Shown here in pieces: positions 62,178 through 64,000 of a stretch of DNA of 64,000 nt. The position numbers and the translations under genes were made by a program. The notes under the pieces are model-generated. The model ran no database searches. It worked only from the letters and a program-made list of their open reading frames with translations, and was not told the DNA's origin. Numbering within the stretch: position 1 is the first letter of the stretch; every line of letters begins with the position of its first letter. Origin of the DNA: Campylobacter concisus (GTDB lineage: Bacteria; Campylobacterota; Campylobacteria; Campylobacterales; Campylobacteraceae); NCBI RefSeq assembly GCF_003048615.2, contig NZ_CP049263.1:1054001-1118000 (forward strand). The letters run 5' to 3'.

Positions 62178-63599
62178 TTAGCCTATTTTGGCCTTTAAAA
62201 GCTCATTGACCTTGCCTGGGTTAAACGCACCCTTGCCCTCTTTCATCACCTGACCGACAAAGAAGCCAAACATCTTATCTTTGCCGTTTTTATACTCTTC
62301 TACTTTGTCGGCGTTTGCAGCTAAAATTTGATCTATGATCGCGATGATCGCTGAGTCGTCGCTCACTTGTTTCAAGCCAAGCTTTTCGATGACGCTATCG
62401 ACGTCTACGTCATGCTCCATTAGATAGTCTAGCACCTCTTTTGCAGCCTTGCCACTTATCGTGCCATCTTCTATGCGTTTTAGTAAATTTATCATCTTAG
62501 CGCTGCTAACTGGGCTTGTCTCGATCGTTACGCCGTTATTTAAACGGCCAAGAAGCTCGACTATGAGCCACGTAGTAGCAAGCTTTGGCTGAATTCCAGC
62601 AGCGATTAGCTCTTCAAAATATCTAGCCATCTCAACGCTTTGGGTTAAATTTAGCGCATCGCTCTCTTTTACGCCTAGCTCGCTAACATATCTTGCGACC
62701 TTTTGCTCAGCAAGCTCTGGAATTTTGATCGCTTCGTTATACATCTCTTCTGGCACTTCAACAGGGAGCAAGTCAGGGTCAGGAAAGTACCTATACTCCG
62801 CGCTATCCTCTTTGCCACGCATAGATCTTGTCACTAAATTTGTCGTGTCAAACAGCCTTGTCTCTTGATAGACCTCTTCGTCATATTTGCCATCTTCCCA
62901 CGCTGCACTTTGGCGTTCTACCTCATAATCGATCGCTTTTTGGATAAATTTAAATGAGTTTAGGTTCTTTATCTCAACCCTTGTGTAAAGCTTGGTATCG
63001 CCTTTTGGACGGATAGAGACGTTTGCGTCGCAGCGGAAGCTACCTTCTTGCATATTTGCGTCACTGATGTTTAAAAAGCGAAGGATTGAGTGCAGTTTCT
63101 TAAGATAAGCCACCGCCTCGTCGCTACTTCTAAGGTCTGGCTCGCTAACTATCTCAAGAAGCGGCGTGCCAGCTCTATTTAGATCGACCAAACTCTCGTT
63201 TTCTTCGTGGATGTTCTTGCCAGCGTCCTCTTCAAGGTGCGCTCTAGTTACGCCGATGCGTTTTTTAGTGCCGTTTACGTCGATGATGAGCTCGCCACCT
63301 TCTACGATAGGTATCTCAAACTGTGAAATTTGATATGCCTTTGGAAGGTCTGGGTAGAAGTAGTTTTTTCTATTAAAGACTGATTTTTTATTTATCTTAG
63401 CGTTTATTGCTGTGCCAAAGCTGATCGCCTTTTTGACTGCCTCTTTGTTTAGTACAGGTAGCGCTCCAGGCAGAGCTAGGCAGGTCGGACAAACGTGAGT
63501 GTTTGCCTCATCGCCAAAGCTAGTTGAGCAAGAGCAGAAAATTTTAGTTTTTGTATTAAGCTGAGTGTGAACTTCTAAACCGATAACGACTTCAAACAT
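62178..63599 (-). CDS. gatB: Aspartyl/glutamyl-tRNA amidotransferase subunit B
   Basis: A 473-residue amidotransferase subunit that, with GatA and GatC, converts Glu-tRNA(Gln) (and Asp-tRNA(Asn)) to the amide. The N-terminus is [22 protein letters not shown] zinc site reads CSCSTSFGD...[12 protein letters not shown], and [12 protein letters not shown] and DANVSIRP are conserved. The C-terminal YqeY-like domain ends [13 protein letters not shown] place the start at 63599 behind AAAGG; an ATG at 63623 would add eight residues. Confidence 0.97.
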   Translation of the reverse strand: MFEVVIGLEVHTQLNTKTKIFCSCSTSFGDEANTHVCPTCLALPGALPVLNKEAVKKAISFGTAINAKINKKSVFNRKNYFYPDLPKAYQISQFEIPIVEGGELIIDVNGTKKRIGVTRAHLEEDAGKNIHEENESLVDLNRAGTPLLEIVSEPDLRSSDEAVAYLKKLHSILRFLNISDANMQEGSFRCDANVSIRPKGDTKLYTRVEIKNLNSFKFIQKAIDYEVERQSAAWEDGKYDEEVYQETRLFDTTNLVTRSMRGKEDSAEYRYFPDPDLLPVEVPEEMYNEAIKIPELAEQKVARYVSELGVKESDALNLTQSVEMARYFEELIAAGIQPKLATTWLIVELLGRLNNGVTIETSPVSSAKMINLLKRIEDGTISGKAAKEVLDYLMEHDVDVDSVIEKLGLKQVSDDSAIIAIIDQILAANADKVEEYKNGKDKMFGFFVGQVMKEGKGAFNPGKVNELLKAKIG

Positions 63600-63636
63600 A
63601 TTTTTACCTTTAAATTTATGCAAATTTTTAGTGCGT

Positions 63637-63642
63637 ATTTTA
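63637..63642 (-). promoter_or_regulatory. Possible -10 box of gatB
   Basis: TAAAAT in a TCGCTAAAATACGC context on the minus strand, 37 bp upstream of the gatB ATG. A similar GCTAAAATAC lies upstream of icd. Confidence 0.4.
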
Positions 63643-63734
63643 GCGATACTTTCTTTTAAAATATCTAAAGGGGAGCTTTTGTGATCTATTTATATAGGTT
63701 AAAAATATTTTTGGAGAATAAATTTAAAAAGAGA

Positions 63735-63758
63735 AAAGCCATATAAAAATATGGCTTT
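63735..63758 (-). terminator. Terminator of atpB
   Basis: A perfect 10-bp stem (AAAGCCATAT / ATATGGCTTT) with an AAAA loop, 5 bp beyond the atpB stop. The minus-strand sequence continues tctctttttaaatt, a good U tract. Confidence 0.8.
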
Positions 63759-63763
63759 AAATT

Positions 63764-64000
63764 TTAATGCTCATGCTCGCTAATAGCGACTGCGCCTGCT
63801 AGATAAACGTAAGTTAGCATCATGAAGATAAATGTTTGCAAAACAGCCATAAGTGTTAGAAGTGCAAATGCTGGAAGTGGAGCAAACCATGGTGCAAGTG
63901 TAAGCATCGCAAGCAAGAACAAGTCATCGCCCTTGATGTTACCAAAAAGACGGAAAGATAGCGAAACTACACGTGAAAGATGTGAGATGACTTCGACTGG
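63764..64000 (-). CDS. atpB: F0F1 ATP synthase subunit a, 3' part
   Basis: The C-terminal 78 residues of the F0 a subunit, ending at the window edge. The conserved [14 protein letters not shown] includes the essential arginine of the proton channel (in RLFGN). The last two membrane helices follow ([34 protein letters not shown]). The gene ends in EHEH. It lies downstream of the rest of the atp genes outside the window and upstream of gatB, with a terminator between. Confidence 0.95.
   Translation of the reverse strand, partial: PVEVISHLSRVVSLSFRLFGNIKGDDLFLLAMLTLAPWFAPLPAFALLTLMAVLQTFIFMMLTYVYLAGAVAISEHEH

Noticed and set aside
1-64000. tRNA, rRNA, insertion sequences or prophage genes
   Set aside because: I scanned the intergenic regions by eye and found no cloverleaf-like sequence, transposase, or phage gene; the window is gene-dense with short gaps.

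Overview
The window is about 64 kb of chromosome from an epsilonproteobacterium (Campylobacterota), most likely a Campylobacter of the C. concisus type. This is inferred from the AT-rich sequence with very frequent AAATTT words and from gene content: the periplasmic methylmenaquinol:fumarate reductase MfrABE, 2-oxoglutarate:acceptor oxidoreductase OorDABC, a monomeric isocitrate dehydrogenase, a quinone-reactive Ni/Fe hydrogenase HydABCD with HydE, and HspR/NikR-type signals. Nearly everything is dense core genome with many 1-4 bp start/stop overlaps. No rRNA, tRNA, insertion sequence, prophage or CRISPR array was seen.

Layout. 1-4.6 kb: end of a PlsC acyltransferase, a Cache chemoreceptor, and htpG behind a HAIR-like (HspR) inverted repeat. 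4.7-9.4 kb: one 1567-residue type-I-secreted adhesin with an N-terminal retention module, five spaced calcium-loop motifs and a PA14-like domain. 9.7-13.4 kb: mfrABE. 13.8-20.2 kb: icd-mdh-oorDABC plus a hypothetical gene; sucCD, which lies in this cluster in C. jejuni, is absent. 20.2-23.7 kb: mltG and an AsmA-like giant with overlapping, divergent 5' ends. 23.9-27.4 kb: hypBCDEA. 27.5-29.4 kb: a GDYXXLXY protein and a DUF2157 protein. 29.8-38.0 kb: hydABCDE-hypF-nikR. 38.4-41.7 kb: flgH, and pta-ackA on the other strand. 41.8-44.9 kb: ilvI-ilvH-lpxD.

45.1-45.6 kb: a perfect 49-copy 9-bp minisatellite. Its G-rich strand reads (GGTTGGCTT)n, almost the thrombin-binding-aptamer G-quadruplex sequence, and it is the most striking unexplained element here. 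45.8-54.9 kb: a long minus-strand run (aroG, an oxidoreductase, a giant coiled-coil protein, a methyltransferase, a YkgJ protein, a TPR protein, trpC, HIT, mnmH). 55.0-57.3 kb: two EamA/RarD transporters (the second apparently frameshifted at its start) and a small membrane protein. 57.3-60.2 kb: a McrBC-type restriction pair with a more AT-rich, probably exchanged 5' half. 60.2-64.0 kb: nagZ, gpsA, gatB and the end of atpB.

How the genes fit together. The region is rich in anaerobic and microaerobic respiration: hydrogenase (H2 oxidation to the quinone pool), its nickel-centre maturation proteins and nickel regulator, a fumarate reductase as terminal acceptor, and a TCA branch feeding ferredoxin- or flavodoxin-linked oxidation of 2-oxoglutarate. 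Acetate metabolism (pta-ackA), branched-chain and aromatic amino-acid synthesis, and envelope genes (lpxD, mltG, AsmA-like, nagZ, flgH) make up most of the rest.
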